Source: a virus. Taken from it: 64,000 bases of DNA. The notes below the pieces were generated by a model. The model did no database searches. It was given only the letters and a program-made list of their open reading frames with translations, and was not told the origin of the DNA. Numbering within the stretch: the stretch's first letter is position 1; every line of letters begins with the position of its first letter. The translations under genes and the position numbers were made by a program. Location of the stretch: the IMG/VR virus record IMGVR_UViG_3300042695_002264, positions 62,001 through 126,000 of that record; one strand, written 5' to 3'. Shown here one piece after another: positions 42,692 to 51,496 of the stretch.

Positions 42692-43525
42692 TTATTTTAT
42701 AGACATATCAAATATCATCTCTTCTATAGATAATATTTTACCATTCCATAACTGGCTATTCATTGATTGATCTATCGTAGATAATGTTTTATTAACAGTA
42801 ATGTCACAAAGGCTAGGAGTAATATCAATATTTTTTTTAAAATACTTTTTAAATAATTCGAGTAAATGATATTTGCTAGCTGTATCTTGCGGAACTATAT
42901 GCTGAACATTATTGACTTGTATATTATTTGATATTATATTTTCACATATTTTGGCAAATTGAAGTGTTGTAATTCCATTCCAAAAATGATTAATATATCC
43001 TTCAATTGGGATATCGGTATTTTGGTTGAGAAACCAAGAAAGTAAATTTTTTGATGTATTTAGTTCCTCACCAATGATTGAGCATCTAAGATTGTAGACT
43101 TTCTCATTTTTGATTTCTCCAAGACTTTTAGTTTTTCCGTACACATCAACTGCATCATGCGATGATAGCTCTGAATAGTTGCCAGATTTTCCAGAAAATA
43201 CCCCATCGGTAGTTATGTTAATAATTCTTTTTGCAAGATCTGATTGCAATATCTTCATGGGAAGTAGCGTGTTGATATTGACTGCTTCAGACAAAAGATC
43301 TGGAGTTTTTTCCTTTGTTCTTAATATACCAGCACAATTAATTAAATAATCATAAGGCAAAAAGAAACTAAAGAGTTCATCGTAATGAATATAGAATATA
43401 TTATCCTCTCGACAAATTCTCCTATTTCTAGTAAAAGCATATATTGTCCAGTTTTTATTTTTGGATAGATATTTTACAACCGTATGCCCCAGCATTCCTC
43501 CAGAACCAACTACCGCAATTTTCAT
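42692..43525 (-). CDS. RmlD-like NAD(P)-dependent sugar reductase
   Basis: A 277-residue SDR protein. VVGSGGMLGHTVVKYL (GxxGxxG) opens the Rossmann fold; DYLINCAGILRTKEKTPD, INITTDGVFSG and DVYGKTKSLGE (YxxxK) follow the order in dTDP-4-dehydrorhamnose reductase and its relatives. It probably reduces a 4-keto sugar nucleotide. ATG overlaps the stop of the following SDR gene (ATGA), so the dehydratase and reductase are translated as a pair that would make one deoxy sugar. The donor nucleotide is unknown. Confidence 0.72.
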   Translation of the reverse strand: MKIAVVGSGGMLGHTVVKYLSKNKNWTIYAFTRNRRICREDNIFYIHYDELFSFFLPYDYLINCAGILRTKEKTPDLLSEAVNINTLLPMKILQSDLAKRIINITTDGVFSGKSGNYSELSSHDAVDVYGKTKSLGEIKNEKVYNLRCSIIGEELNTSKNLLSWFLNQNTDIPIEGYINHFWNGITTLQFAKICENIISNNIQVNNVQHIVPQDTASKYHLLELFKKYFKKNIDITPSLCDITVNKTLSTIDQSMNSQLWNGKILSIEEMIFDMSIK

Positions 43526-44448
43526 AAATAAAAATTATTATCAGATAGTAGATTTTCTAAAGCTAGCTTATCCATTACATAATCTCTACTTGAAAATTCT
43601 TTATTAATAAAATTAACAGGCTTTTCAGAAGTTTTCGTTGGGCTAATTGCAAAATAATTGTCATGGCTTGTAGTTCTGAAAGCCTCCTCTTCGCTTATCA
43701 TTACTTCGTGTATTTTTTCGCCAACTCTTGGTTTTGTAATAGAATATTGCAATCCAAATTTTTCTTTATAAATATCAAAAAGATCTTTTATTTTGAAAGA
43801 TTTAATATTAGGAATTATTGTTGCCTGTGAAAAATTTTGCATGCTATATAGAATTAAGTCTATTGCATCTTCTATGGATAGCATAAATCTGGTCATTTCT
43901 TCTGAATATAAATTTAATTCATATTTATTTTCTAGCGCGTTTTTAATTAATGGTATAATAGATCCAGTTGAATTTGTTACATTTCCGTATCTGCATGATA
44001 CTAAAGGTACATGCGAGTTATTTACAATAAAAGATTGTTCAGCAACGAATTTGCAGGCGCCATATATAGTTGTTGCCGCGCATGCCTTGTCGCTTGAAAC
44101 AAAACATGCTGATTCAAAATTATTATCTTCAGCGGCAATTCTCGAATTTACTGCACCATTTATAATAGTATCTATTGCTTCAGTAGTGTTCTCGTCGCAA
44201 GCCGATATTTGCTTTAAGCTGGCTGTAAAAATGCCTACATTGCAATCTTTTGACTCTCTAATTAATCTATTTAAATTTCTAATATCTCCAACAACGCATT
44301 TTATTTTTGGATATTTTTTCTTTAATAAATAGTGCTTGGCCTCGTCTCTAGAAAAGCAAACAATTTCATTATCTTTATAAAGTCTTTCAATTAAATTTTT
44401 TCCAAGATATCCAGCGCCTCCAGTAATAAAAATTCGCTTGTTTTTCAT
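43522..44448 (-). CDS. Polysaccharide-synthesis SDR dehydratase (PseB/CapE-like)
   Basis: A 308-residue protein with FITGGAGYLGKNLIERL, FVSSDKACAATTIYGACKFV (the SSDKA..P.N.YG.sK motif with Tyr and Lys), TRFMLSIEDAIDLILYS and PRVGEKIHEVMISEEEA, all typical of the UDP-GlcNAc 4,6-dehydratase/PseB group. It would remove water from a UDP-HexNAc to form a 4-keto-6-deoxy sugar. The coupled RmlD-like gene would then reduce it. These are the first steps to UDP-FucNAc- or pseudaminate-type sugars, so the phage may supply sugars for the downstream transferases. Confidence 0.75.
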   Translation of the reverse strand: MKNKRIFITGGAGYLGKNLIERLYKDNEIVCFSRDEAKHYLLKKKYPKIKCVVGDIRNLNRLIRESKDCNVGIFTASLKQISACDENTTEAIDTIINGAVNSRIAAEDNNFESACFVSSDKACAATTIYGACKFVAEQSFIVNNSHVPLVSCRYGNVTNSTGSIIPLIKNALENKYELNLYSEEMTRFMLSIEDAIDLILYSMQNFSQATIIPNIKSFKIKDLFDIYKEKFGLQYSITKPRVGEKIHEVMISEEEAFRTTSHDNYFAISPTKTSEKPVNFINKEFSSRDYVMDKLALENLLSDNNFYL

Positions 44449-44451
44449 ATA

Positions 44452-45096
44452 TCATTTATGATGTATTGTAAATGTTTTATCTAAAAAATTTGTGCCAACG
44501 AGTTCACCAAATTCTTTATTGTATGGTCTTGTTTCGGCTAGTTTCCTAACTTGATTGCGGCATTCTTCTTGAGGCCAAGAGCATAAATTAGGAACAATGG
44601 CCCATTTATCAGCTAATAATTTTCTATTATTGTCGCTTGGGGGCCAAGAGCTTGGAATATTTAAAAATGGTATTTCTAAATCATAATAATACGCAATATT
44701 TGCTTCATTTAATCTAAATAAAAAATCCATATCTTCTTGACCGCCGCCGACAAATCTTTCATCAAAAAACCCTACCCTTCTTATAGTTTCTTTATGTATG
44801 CCAAAAAAACCAAGAGCATATAGGCCAACCAGCCCATAGCCAGATCTAAGTAATTGAATTATTTTATAAAAACTTTTGGATGATTCTGGTCTAGCCTTAT
44901 CCGATAAGAATATGCAATATTCTGATTTAGAGCTTAAAATAGATTGATTCATCATCTCGGAATAACTTTTGGGGTTATTTGGAGTAAATAAATCAAAATT
45001 TATATCAGGGGTTGAGCGTATTAATTCGTCCGCCAAATGTTGCCTATTGGAGTTAATTGTGCAAGAAAATAAAGTCTCGTTAAAAAAATTATTCAT
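44452..45096 (-). CDS. Glycosyltransferase (GT2-like)
   Basis: A 214-residue protein. FGIHKETIRRVGFFDERFVG + GGQEDMDFLFRLNEANI matches the acceptor-side ED region of GT2 enzymes, in which the Asp after Glu is the likely catalytic base. The N-terminal half is shorter than usual and its DxD (FLSDKARPES) is weak. It is one of several transferases in this block and overlaps the methyltransferase gene by eight bases. The acceptor is unknown. Confidence 0.65.
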   Translation of the reverse strand: MNNFFNETLFSCTINSNRQHLADELIRSTPDINFDLFTPNNPKSYSEMMNQSILSSKSEYCIFLSDKARPESSKSFYKIIQLLRSGYGLVGLYALGFFGIHKETIRRVGFFDERFVGGGQEDMDFLFRLNEANIAYYYDLEIPFLNIPSSWPPSDNNRKLLADKWAIVPNLCSWPQEECRNQVRKLAETRPYNKEFGELVGTNFLDKTFTIHHK

Positions 45097-46303
45097 AAAC
45101 TTTTATTTCTGGTAATGGAATGATCCATTTGCCATTAAAATTTTTATTTCTTTTTATTATTTCATCAATAAAAGTATACGCAAAGCATAGGATATAGTCT
45201 GGCGGATCTGTATTTAAAATTTCAGAATTTACTATTGGTATATGATTATTTGGAGTAAAACATCCAACTTTTAAAGGCGCATCATCAATAATTAGTGGTA
45301 TCTCAGACTTATTTATATTATAAAATGCCATAAGTGTATTTGCTTGGCCAGAAGCTCCATATCCATAAATTTTTTTATTTTCACTTTTGAGTCTAGATAT
45401 CAAAGATTTAAGTTCAGCGCCAAGAGACTTTACATTATCAGAATAATCAAGATATGTATTGATATCATAAAGTTTTAAATCAATCTCCTCTTTTTCTAAA
45501 GATGATACGCTATCTTTAATTTCGTATGCTCCATTATGGCAAATATAATAGCGTACAGATCCGCCGTGTATGTCAATATGTTTAACATCGAATATTGATA
45601 AATCAAACTGATCCATTAAATATTTCATAGCTTTAAGGCTATAATAATACATATGCTCATGATATATGAAAGGAAATTGAAAATTTTTAATAATATTTCC
45701 AAGCCAATGTACCTCTATAATCGCTACCCCTTCGCTAGATAATAATTTTTTAATTCCAAAAGTAACATCTTTAATATTTTCGATATGGGCAAAGCAGTTG
45801 CTGGCGCTTATAATATCTGCCGTTCCATGTTCAGAACTTATTTTATCTGCAAGGCTACTATTAAAGCATGTGTTATACAGTATAGTACCATCTGGTTGAA
45901 AGTTTTTTGCAACATTGCTTGGGTCTACGCCAATAATTTTTTCATACTGTGTGCCTATCAGATTGCCAAGCATAGAAAAATCATTGCAACCAATTTCAAC
46001 TATATTTTTATTATTTTTTGCTGACTTATATTCATTTGCCATTTCACCAAAATGAATTTTAAGAGTATTTATTGATCCTGTTTTGTAGAAATAATCGCTA
46101 AATAAAACTTCTGGAGAAATTACTTCATTCACTTGGACTAAAGAGCTTTCTGGGCAAAAAGAGACTGTTAGCGGATATTTAGATTCTGTTTTACATGACC
46201 CTTCATCTTTTAAAAATCCACCAGCCAATGCCGTATCGAAAGAAAAAAATGTTATTAAATTTTTTGATTCAGAAATTCTGCAATGATTATATTTTTTATA
46301 CAT
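45089..46303 (-). CDS. Sugar C-methyltransferase (SAM-dependent)
   Basis: A 404-residue protein of the NovU/TylCIII type. The N-terminal unit (SEVLFSDYFYKTGS-like PEVLFSDYFYKTGSINTLKI) precedes the SAM fold: NIVEIGCNDFSMLGNLIG, IIGVDPSNVAKNF, DIISASNCFAHIENI. FPFIYHEHMYYYS and HGGSVRYYICH follow, and the C-terminal domain shows YGYGASGQANTLMAFYN, IPLIIDDAPLKVGCFTPNN. It adds a methyl group to a 4-keto sugar nucleotide. The usual N-terminal zinc-binding Cys pairs are degenerate. Its product would complement the SDR enzymes next door. Confidence 0.85.
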   Translation of the reverse strand: MYKKYNHCRISESKNLITFFSFDTALAGGFLKDEGSCKTESKYPLTVSFCPESSLVQVNEVISPEVLFSDYFYKTGSINTLKIHFGEMANEYKSAKNNKNIVEIGCNDFSMLGNLIGTQYEKIIGVDPSNVAKNFQPDGTILYNTCFNSSLADKISSEHGTADIISASNCFAHIENIKDVTFGIKKLLSSEGVAIIEVHWLGNIIKNFQFPFIYHEHMYYYSLKAMKYLMDQFDLSIFDVKHIDIHGGSVRYYICHNGAYEIKDSVSSLEKEEIDLKLYDINTYLDYSDNVKSLGAELKSLISRLKSENKKIYGYGASGQANTLMAFYNINKSEIPLIIDDAPLKVGCFTPNNHIPIVNSEILNTDPPDYILCFAYTFIDEIIKRNKNFNGKWIIPLPEIKVYE

Positions 46304-47096
46304 AGGATCCTAGTGATATTTTTTGTCTAAATTGTTGAATTGAAATTCCTGCTTTTAACTGAAAGTTTTCTAAATTATTTTCATTTTTAAGTTCTTGTGG
46401 AAGCCTCTTCATTGAAGCAGAAGATGTGTGAAAAACAAAGGATTTATTTGAGCAAATATGTTTAAAGTTAAATCCGTGCAATTTCCATAGGTTGTAGGCA
46501 AACATATCATCGCGTCCGTACCCGCTACGAAAAGTCATATCCCATTCTCCAGAATATCCACCAATAGAGAGATAATCTTTGGATTTTACGCATATTGGGT
46601 GACAATATGATATGATCATTTTGTCTTGATTGTAAAGATTGTTACTCCATTTGCCAATGAATACGTTGTAGGTTTCAATAGAAATTTCTGATTTTAAATC
46701 TGTATCCACAACAACGCATGGGTTATTGCTGTAAAAATTTTCCACAAGCATACATGAAGATGATGCTGGGTAATTTTTTTCTATAATTTGAATCAGATCA
46801 TCTGCAAAATCTAGACAAAAAAGCATATCATCATTGGTGTTTAAAAAATATTCAGAATTCTCTATAAATGGCTTTAAATAATCTATTGCCAATACGCCTC
46901 TGTTTTCTGGAACAGCAACGAATGGTATTTTCAAATTTAAAAGAAAATCTATCGACTCTATATCGGCCTCATTTAAAACAACAGCAATCCCGTCTTTGCT
47001 AAAATCAAGGCTTTGCATTATTGAAAAAATACAACCCTTTAAAAGATTTGGGTTATTCCAAGAGCATAATCCAACTAATAATCTTTTTTTATGCAT
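46296..47096 (-). CDS. Glycosyltransferase family 2-like
   Basis: ATG at 47096 (MHKKRLLVGLCSWNNPNL) gives 266 residues; the longer frame would run 77 bases into the upstream gene. LLVGLCSWNNPNLLKGCIFS is the nucleotide-binding start, VPENRGVLAID and YFLNTNDDMLF (NDD, the DxD metal site) are typical GT2 elements, and GYGRDDMFAYNLW gives the RDD acceptor motif. Coupled to the genes on either side by eight-base overlaps. Sugar unknown. Confidence 0.75.
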   Translation of the reverse strand: MHKKRLLVGLCSWNNPNLLKGCIFSIMQSLDFSKDGIAVVLNEADIESIDFLLNLKIPFVAVPENRGVLAIDYLKPFIENSEYFLNTNDDMLFCLDFADDLIQIIEKNYPASSSCMLVENFYSNNPCVVVDTDLKSEISIETYNVFIGKWSNNLYNQDKMIISYCHPICVKSKDYLSIGGYSGEWDMTFRSGYGRDDMFAYNLWKLHGFNFKHICSNKSFVFHTSSASMKRLPQELKNENNLENFQLKAGISIQQFRQKISLGSYV

Positions 47097-47847
47097 ATGT
47101 ATCATTGTATATTGTTGGCGGCAATTGGCCAGATTTTTTATAAAAATCTTTATTAATTTCAACACAATTTTTTAAAGGATTCCAATTGTAAGAGCATGCG
47201 CCAAAATGTGCCTCTTGGTATTCTATTTTATTCTTGCTTCTCTCATTATTAAGCCAAGTCATATGTTTTACATGAATATTATTTTTAGGAATAATTATGC
47301 TAGAAAGCTGCTTATAATCTACAGGCGCTCCATCTTTATTGCTATATAAAATATCATTATCCCAATAAAATTTATCAATAGTATAATTTTGATATGTTTT
47401 TTTGAATAATCTCGGCGGACAAAAACCATCTATCCAAGATTTTTCATCAAATATATAATTTTTAAAATTAATTTTGGCCCAAGCAACCCAGCTAAAATCA
47501 TCTCCATTTATAAAGTTTAGTAAACTTTCTATTTCTTTTTCTGTATAAAACTCATCTATATCTAAAATAAGAAACGTATCAGTGTTTGTATTTTGTTTTA
47601 AAAATTCCAATGGAACATTTCTAGCATTATGTTCGTTTACAATATTTTCATTATTATGAAATATATGACTATCTGGAATAAACTTGCTAAGCTCGTCTAG
47701 GCACGGTTTATTGTTTTGTTTTTGAAAATTTTCGAATTGAAAGCTGGCACATGCAGTTGGTATATTAAAATTCTTCCAAGGAGATAGGCATGGCTGCACA
47801 TACTCTTCAAGGGCGTAAGCTGACAGTATAATGGCTAAATTTCTCAT
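47089..47847 (-). CDS. Glycosyltransferase family 2-like
   Basis: A 252-residue protein (MRNLAIILSAYALEEYVQPC). TFLILDIDEFYTEKEIESLL has the DxDE site typical of GT92/GT2-type enzymes, and WVAWAKINFKNYIF with HVKHMTWL fit the later catalytic area. It starts with an ATGA overlap with the previous gene. Probably a cytoplasmic transferase in the glycan pathway; donor and acceptor are unknown. Confidence 0.7.
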   Translation of the reverse strand: MRNLAIILSAYALEEYVQPCLSPWKNFNIPTACASFQFENFQKQNNKPCLDELSKFIPDSHIFHNNENIVNEHNARNVPLEFLKQNTNTDTFLILDIDEFYTEKEIESLLNFINGDDFSWVAWAKINFKNYIFDEKSWIDGFCPPRLFKKTYQNYTIDKFYWDNDILYSNKDGAPVDYKQLSSIIIPKNNIHVKHMTWLNNERSKNKIEYQEAHFGACSYNWNPLKNCVEINKDFYKKSGQLPPTIYNDTYA

Positions 47848-48635
47848 ATATCTAATCCATGTTTGAAGTATTCGTCTTTAAAATCAGACTCTTGAGTGTT
47901 TAATACAACATCTCTTCCACTATAGCCTGACCATTCGTTTTGCCAAAAATTTTTATTAATCTCTCCTCGCCTGCTTAAATCTTGATATCCGTAGTGGATA
48001 ACAAATGGTATTTGTAATGTTTTTAGAATTTCTATTGGAGATTTATGTTTAAAGTCTGGATGATGTGTAATATTTATAGATTTGCACAAATTGCCCAGTT
48101 CGTCTATTAGCTCGCAACCATCGCTTTTATCTTTATCAAATTTACCATCAGATCTTCTTGCAAAATTAACAATGCCTCTATGCATACCCTTTTTTCTATG
48201 GATATACCATTTTGTGCCTATATCTCTATAGTGATTTTTATCCTTATAAAGGTTAATAACGGGAATCATAAAAGCATATCCATCTAAAATTATATCTTTA
48301 TTGACCTTGATAAAGTTTTTCCAAATATTTGGATCATTAATTCTTTCATCTCCGTCAAGTTGAACACATATATCATTTGAGCAATTTTGAAGGGCAATAT
48401 TCTTTAGCTTTCCATCTTTAGCAAATGTTGTAGAATTTGCATCATAACTCATAAATACTTTAACTTTGCTATTGTTGTTTGCAATATTTTGTAATATGTC
48501 TTGTGTATTGTCTTCATTATCAGGTATTGTGGCAATACAAATCTCGTCAGCTAATTGAGAAAAATTTTCTATAGCAGAATTTATATCAAACTTATTCTTT
48601 TCTATATTGAACGCTGTTGTATAAATTGATATCAT
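47844..48635 (-). CDS. Glycosyltransferase family 2-like
   Basis: ATG at 48635 follows the upstream stop by two bases (a TTG at 48647 overlaps it), giving 263 residues. MISIYTTAFNIEKNKFDINS is the GT-A start, CVQLDGDERINDPNIWKN carries the DGDE metal site, and KSINITHHPDFKHKSPIEIL provides His residues near the active area. No membrane helix. Part of the glycan block. Confidence 0.72.
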   Translation of the reverse strand: MISIYTTAFNIEKNKFDINSAIENFSQLADEICIATIPDNEDNTQDILQNIANNNSKVKVFMSYDANSTTFAKDGKLKNIALQNCSNDICVQLDGDERINDPNIWKNFIKVNKDIILDGYAFMIPVINLYKDKNHYRDIGTKWYIHRKKGMHRGIVNFARRSDGKFDKDKSDGCELIDELGNLCKSINITHHPDFKHKSPIEILKTLQIPFVIHYGYQDLSRRGEINKNFWQNEWSGYSGRDVVLNTQESDFKDEYFKHGLDI

Positions 48636-48637
48636 AA

Positions 48638-49426
48638 TTAATCCCAATACTTAAAAACATGCGCTTTCCATCCTTCAGGGACTATATTATCACATTTTTT
48701 TGTAGATAAAATTTCTTTCCATTGATCTTCTGAAAATGGATAGTATGTATGTTTCATCCTGACATCTCCCGATACTATGCTAACAACCTTTGTATCAGTT
48801 CTATGCCTCCATACTGTTCCATCTTTTTCTTGGCGTACGCTCCATTTGCCACAATCTGCAAAAATAGGATAATTTTTACCATTATGGCTTATATAAATAG
48901 ATTTATATTTTAAATTATTTTCTTTTATATAATTTTGGATACACTCCTCGGTCCATTTGATTTCACTCCATGGGCCTGGACCACCAATACTCTTTGGTAT
49001 TTTATTGTAGAATGATGGACTTATAAACTGAGCCCTTTCTGAATAGTTGCCATGTCCTTGGTTACCAGCAAGATCTATATAAGCGTACCTATCGTTTTCA
49101 ATAAGTTTTACCATTGATTCAATAAAATTATCATCAATTACTGCTAATTGAAGCTGGTCTACTTGTATATAGAATGCATAATCGGCAAAGGATTGAGCAA
49201 ATAGCTGTATTGTTCCTGCGCCGCAACCATTATTTCGGCTATTAACTATAAGATCATCTATTAACCCATCCTGCTTGAACTTCTCTGAATATCTCTCGGA
49301 AGATCCATTATCTAAATATGTAATTTTATAATCAAACTTAGAATTTGATCTTATACTATTTAATAAGTTTTTGGCTTCATCTGGCCTATTATAGTCAAGT
49401 ATAAGATACTCAATAACATATTTCAT
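48638..49426 (-). CDS. Glycosyltransferase family 2-like
   Basis: A 262-residue protein with YLILDYNRPDEAKNLLNSIR (GT2 start), DNGSSERYSEKF, NSRNNGCGAGTIQLFA (the NxGxGxg segment) and AFYIQVDQLQLAVIDDNFI, whose VDQ takes the place of the DxD. The second half (HGNYSERAQFISPSFYNKIP) is less typical and may define a distinct acceptor. It overlaps the FmdB-like gene by ATGA. Family assignment is reasonable; activity is not assured because of the altered metal motif. Confidence 0.65.
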   Translation of the reverse strand: MKYVIEYLILDYNRPDEAKNLLNSIRSNSKFDYKITYLDNGSSERYSEKFKQDGLIDDLIVNSRNNGCGAGTIQLFAQSFADYAFYIQVDQLQLAVIDDNFIESMVKLIENDRYAYIDLAGNQGHGNYSERAQFISPSFYNKIPKSIGGPGPWSEIKWTEECIQNYIKENNLKYKSIYISHNGKNYPIFADCGKWSVRQEKDGTVWRHRTDTKVVSIVSGDVRMKHTYYPFSEDQWKEILSTKKCDNIVPEGWKAHVFKYWD

Positions 49427-49812
49427 GTAGTTATTTTTAATCCAGTTTTCTTTTCTAACTTCTTAATTCTTTCTTTTCGTTCTTTTTGAACTACTTCTGG
49501 ATGTTTTGCGCCATGCCTCTTTGCGGAATAGTCTTTATAATATTTTTTTCTAATAGGATCATTAAACCCGCCACGCTTTTCGCTTAATTCCCTAGAATAG
49601 TCCTGAATATCTCCTATGGTGCCTCTCATTTTTCCAGTCTTCTCTATAAAAGAGTTTTCAGAAGAAATATTTGTATCTATAGAGGCATTTGGAGAGTAGT
49701 AAATTCTTCTTAATTTTTTTCCATTGTGATAATATTCATGAACGTCATTCATGCCCTGAACTATATCATGAACTTCGCCACTATCATCATCAATGTAAGA
49801 ATATATTGGCAT
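49423..49812 (-). CDS. FmdB-like protein without zinc ligands
   Basis: A 129-residue protein. MPIYSYIDDDSGEVHDIVQG + MNDVHEYYHNGKKLRRIY has the order of the small FmdB-type zinc ribbon (MPxYxYxCxxC...), but the cysteines have been replaced by Asp and other residues. The basic C-terminus (RKERIKKLEKKTGLKI) may bind nucleic acid. Such proteins turn up in many environmental phages with unknown role. It starts on the last base of the upstream stop (TAATG). Confidence 0.6.
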   Translation of the reverse strand: MPIYSYIDDDSGEVHDIVQGMNDVHEYYHNGKKLRRIYYSPNASIDTNISSENSFIEKTGKMRGTIGDIQDYSRELSEKRGGFNDPIRKKYYKDYSAKRHGAKHPEVVQKERKERIKKLEKKTGLKITT

Positions 49813-50033
49813 TATTTATAGTCTTTGCTATTTCTTATAATTTCACACTTTGGGGTAACTCTTCTCCAAGAGCCATCTGGCATAATTTTATAAGATCTAT
49901 CAGAGTGTTTAATAAGATTTCCAGAGTTTTCTTTTAAGAAATCATTTCTAGTATGTTCAGCAAGTTTCTGCTTTAACTCCTCTTTATGCTTATTGTATTT
50001 TTGAATTTCTTTATTTTTACTTTTTGATCCCAT
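49812..50033 (-). CDS. Small basic protein
   Basis: A 73-residue Lys-rich helical protein (MGSKSKNKEIQKYNKHKEEL) ending SDRSYKIMPDGSWRRVTPKC + EIIRNSKDYK. It is probably a nucleic-acid-binding or virion-associated small protein. It immediately follows the GT4 gene and is coupled to the FmdB-like gene by a one-base stop/start overlap. No family recognised. Confidence 0.55.
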   Translation of the reverse strand: MGSKSKNKEIQKYNKHKEELKQKLAEHTRNDFLKENSGNLIKHSDRSYKIMPDGSWRRVTPKCEIIRNSKDYK

Positions 50034-50034
50034 A

Positions 50035-51111
50035 TTATTTTATACTTTCTAGTATTTGACTGGTAGTTTTTTCCCAAGTAAATTCTTCTTGGAGTTTTAG
50101 CCCATTTTCATTTACAGGATTAGATTTTACCTTTTCGATTGCTGCATCACATGCGTCAATAAATTCACTTGATGAAAAATCAAAAATATTACCTTGATTA
50201 AATGGCTGACCCTCTCTAAAGAAAATATTATCATATGCTGGAATTTTACCATTTGGAGTTACGCAAACAGAATTTTCTTCGTTCATCCAATCTTTATATC
50301 CATGAGCTTTTAGCCCAACGCAATGCTTTCCAAGAGCAACAGAAGTGAATTCTGGTAACCCCCATGTTTCACCACCAGACATAGCAATTATAATGTGATT
50401 TGCATTTAAAAATTTATTATAATCCGCGTTGTTGGGCATCCATGGCAGAAAATTGATATTAAAATAACTTTTACCCTCTAATGCCTGAGATATCATTGCG
50501 CTTTGATCTTCTGGCTTCAAGAAATTATTAAAAATGGCACAATTTAAATAAACATCATGCCTATTTCCATATTTTTTTGCCCATGCATTTAAAATTTTGA
50601 GGTGATGCTTTCTTTTTTCTAGTTTTCCAGCCAGACCAAAGCATATTCGATTGTCAGGATAGTTAATATTTTCAATTTTAAATGTATTTGAATCAAAACC
50701 AAGGGGTATGGCCTTACAATTAATATCAAAATTAGAAAAAAGATTTGCGTAATGCTTTGATGGGACAAATACCATTTCTTGATTTTTCAAAATATTAAGC
50801 TCACGCGCAGTTGGGCTATCCAACTCATAAAAAGTATAGAGATATTGTTTTTCTGAAACACTTTCTAGACTTCCGGTAATATGCCATAATTTTAGAACAG
50901 GATTCTTTTTAGAATGGGTTTCTTCTGATTTAATAGAGTTTGAAACAATCCAATTCACAAAATCATTTTCTGATTCAAGCATCGAATGATCAGGTTGACC
51001 TATATGAAATATAGATGGGTTTATTTGCTTTTTAAAAATCTCTCTAGCAATATTATTTGAACATTGACCCAAGCTAGTCTGATTGAATGGAAAATTTATA
51101 GCGAATTTCAT
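50035..51111 (-). CDS. Glycosyltransferase, GT4/GT-B type
   Basis: A 358-residue GT-B enzyme. NFPFNQTSLGQCSNNIARE opens the N-terminal domain, AIPLGFDSNTFKIENIN is the linker, RICFGLAGKLEKRKHHLKIL begins the donor domain and AMSGGETWGLPEFTSVALGK is the EX7E nucleotide-sugar site. It acts on an unknown acceptor. Promoter-side sequence is unclear; it is separated from the SSB-like gene upstream by a well-formed terminator, so it begins a new transcription unit. Confidence 0.82.
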   Translation of the reverse strand: MKFAINFPFNQTSLGQCSNNIAREIFKKQINPSIFHIGQPDHSMLESENDFVNWIVSNSIKSEETHSKKNPVLKLWHITGSLESVSEKQYLYTFYELDSPTARELNILKNQEMVFVPSKHYANLFSNFDINCKAIPLGFDSNTFKIENINYPDNRICFGLAGKLEKRKHHLKILNAWAKKYGNRHDVYLNCAIFNNFLKPEDQSAMISQALEGKSYFNINFLPWMPNNADYNKFLNANHIIIAMSGGETWGLPEFTSVALGKHCVGLKAHGYKDWMNEENSVCVTPNGKIPAYDNIFFREGQPFNQGNIFDFSSSEFIDACDAAIEKVKSNPVNENGLKLQEEFTWEKTTSQILESIK

Positions 51112-51146
51112 AAACGATAATATTTAAATGATTTGAAAAATCTAAA

Positions 51147-51174
51147 AAATAAAAGCCCAATTTTAGGTTGGGCT
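51147..51174 (-). terminator. Rho-independent terminator of the SSB-like/sigma operon
   Basis: On the minus strand AGCCCAA-CCTAAAA-TTGGGCT forms a seven-base-pair GC-rich hairpin (arms 51168-51174 and 51154-51160) followed by TTTATTTTTT. It lies 27 bases beyond the stop of the SSB-like gene and before the GT4 gene. Confidence 0.85.
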
Positions 51175-51200
51175 CTTATTTGATTTATAGATAGTTAGAA

Positions 51201-51491
51201 TTAAAACGGAATATCGTCTTGATTATCTACCTCTTGAGAACTCTCTGACTGTTGTGGCTTTTTAGCCTTCGATTCAGGTTTAAGATCCTCCGATAGGTCG
51301 GAGAGTGTCAATCGGTAATCAGGCTGGTTTGGCTTTGTCTTATTATTTTTAAAAATAAAAGCAGTATATTCGCCAGAACCAATCTTTACCTTTCCCGAAA
51401 GGAATTGTTTTCCATTTTTTTCTTTTTTCCAGAAGGCACCAACATCTGTTAGATCTGATGCATTATTACTTTTTTGCTTTGTATCGCTCAT
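51201..51491 (-). CDS. Small SSB-like single-stranded DNA-binding protein
   Basis: A 96-residue protein. DVGAFWKKEKNGKQFLSGKV + KIGSGEYTAFIFKNNKTKPN + QPDYRLTLSDL is a minimal OB-like sheet of the type seen in phage DUF736-like proteins. The acidic, Ser-rich C-terminus ends NQDDIPF, the same type of tip by which bacterial SSB binds partner proteins. At 96 residues it is far shorter than a normal SSB (about 170). It would coat ssDNA and recruit the replication proteins encoded elsewhere in the window. It is transcribed after the sigma-like gene. Confidence 0.65.
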   Translation of the reverse strand: MSDTKQKSNNASDLTDVGAFWKKEKNGKQFLSGKVKIGSGEYTAFIFKNNKTKPNQPDYRLTLSDLSEDLKPESKAKKPQQSESSQEVDNQDDIPF

Positions 51492-51496
51492 AGTTT

